From positions 4,887-38,288 of the forward strand of contig DHGV01000075.1 in the NCBI GenBank assembly GCA_002402945.1: DNA of 33,402 nt. Reading direction: 5' to 3'. Shown here piece by piece: positions 32,819 to 33,402 of the stretch. Source of the stretch: Pelotomaculum sp. UBA4789. Its GTDB lineage: Bacteria; Bacillota; Desulfotomaculia; Desulfotomaculales; Pelotomaculaceae. The notes below the pieces were generated by a model, which saw only the letters and a list, made by a program, of their open reading frames with translations, was not told where the DNA came from and searched no databases. Positions within the stretch are counted from its first letter, which is position 1; each line of letters opens with the position of its first letter. A program made the position numbers and the translations under genes.

Positions 32819-33402
32819 ATGTTTAAAGCTGCAAGCTTCAATACTAATTCAATCCGCGCCCGCCTGCCCCTAATCCTCGACTGGCTGGACAGGGAGAAGG
32901 CGGACGTGTTGTGTCTCCAGGAAACAAAAGTGGCGGATAAAGATTTTCCGCTGGCGGAATTAAACAAAAAAGGCTACAATGCGGCCTTCTGCGGGCGAAA
33001 ATCATACAATGGTGTGGCTATCATCAGCCCTCATCCGCTGGAAAATGTACAAAACGGCATAGGTGACTGGGCAGAACCGGGCGAGGCCCGCCTGATCGGA
33101 GCAACCGTTAGAGGGATCCCCATCGTGAATACGTATGTGCCGCAGGGATTCGACCCCAAGAGCGATATTTTCCTTTACAAGCTGAAATGGATCAGGGCTA
33201 TGAGAGAGTACTTTGACAGCCGCTTCAAGCCGGAAGACAAGCTGGTCTGGTTGGGTGATTTCAATGTGGCGCCCGAGCCGGTAGATGTGTACGACCCCAA
33301 AAAACTATACGGCCGCATCGGTTACCACCCGGAGGAACACAAAGCGCTGCAGTATGTAAAGGAATGGGGTTTTGTCGACGTCTTTCGCCTGCATGTTAAA
33401 GA
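32819..33402 (+). CDS. xth: Exodeoxyribonuclease III, 5' part (cut by window end)
   Basis: The frame is open to the last base; 194 codons are visible out of the usual 255 or so. MFKAASFNTNSIRARL, LQETKV with metal-binding E35, SYNGVAIIS, the catalytic tyrosine Y106 in NTYVPQG, and WLGDFNVAP with D147 and N149 match the ExoIII/AP-endonuclease fold. It cuts DNA at abasic sites and removes 3' blocks during base excision repair. GTGGGGGAA lies just before the ATG. Confidence 0.95.
   Translation, partial: MFKAASFNTNSIRARLPLILDWLDREKADVLCLQETKVADKDFPLAELNKKGYNAAFCGRKSYNGVAIISPHPLENVQNGIGDWAEPGEARLIGATVRGIPIVNTYVPQGFDPKSDIFLYKLKWIRAMREYFDSRFKPEDKLVWLGDFNVAPEPVDVYDPKKLYGRIGYHPEEHKALQYVKEWGFVDVFRLHVK

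Noticed and set aside
1..33402. tRNA, rRNA, riboswitch or prophage/IS genes
   Set aside because: No cloverleaf, rRNA core sequence, T-box or known riboswitch motif, transposase or integrase was recognised by eye on either strand; weak structures could be missed without a covariance search.

Overview
The window looks like chromosomal DNA of a mid-GC Gram-positive anaerobe of the Desulfotomaculum/Pelotomaculum (Peptococcaceae) type. This is inferred from strong Shine-Dalgarno sites, frequent TTG starts, a TM1266-type hydrogenase-regulator paralog, a COG2509 flavoprotein, WalJ/YycJ and a coupled CoA-transferase. No rRNA, tRNA, CRISPR array, transposase or phage gene was seen, and no stretch longer than 300 bases lacks a gene.

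Layout. 1-426: 3' end of a CoA-transferase beta subunit with a terminator. 643-2608 (-): GAF histidine kinase and NarL-type response regulator, divergent from a gamma-carbonic-anhydrase-like gene (2814-3323). 3318-4948 (-): phosphate module (PhoU-like DUF47 protein, PiT permease) preceded by a PHO-box-like array. 5214-7614 (+): membrane-anchored ClpP-like serine protease, TM1266-like regulator, histone-deacetylase-family hydrolase. 7764-12040 (-): MacAB-like ABC export operon (ATPase, permease, adaptor), with single-base frameshifts in the ATPase and adaptor genes. 12152-17500 (-): sugar operon (phosphohexomutase, six-hairpin glycosidase-like protein, inositol-monophosphatase-family enzyme, GH15 glucoamylase). 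17796-18104: small membrane protein. 18242-22669: a HTH protein gene that looks broken, convergent with a very large Ski2-like helicase that carries similar HTH modules. 22882-25920 (+): two flavoproteins (COG2509, HI0933/BaiN). 25945-26721 (-): WalJ/YycJ metallo-hydrolase. 26918-29271 (+): PadR regulator followed by the wreck of a second MacAB-like operon (start codon ACG, two in-frame TAA codons, and a deletion joining permease to ATPase). 29469-32532 (+): AMIN-amidase, F420-ligase-like protein, Orn/Lys/Arg decarboxylase. 32819 to the end: exodeoxyribonuclease III, cut by the window edge.

The strongest second-look items are (i) two separate MacAB-type exporters both damaged while very long neighbouring genes are intact, (ii) the helicase with tandem MerR/excisionase-like HTH modules next to a HTH gene of the same kind, (iii) the 11-bp-periodic TGTTAA array upstream of the phosphate operon, and (iv) the palindromic intergenic repeats. 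All functional calls rest on reading motifs by eye; no database search was run.
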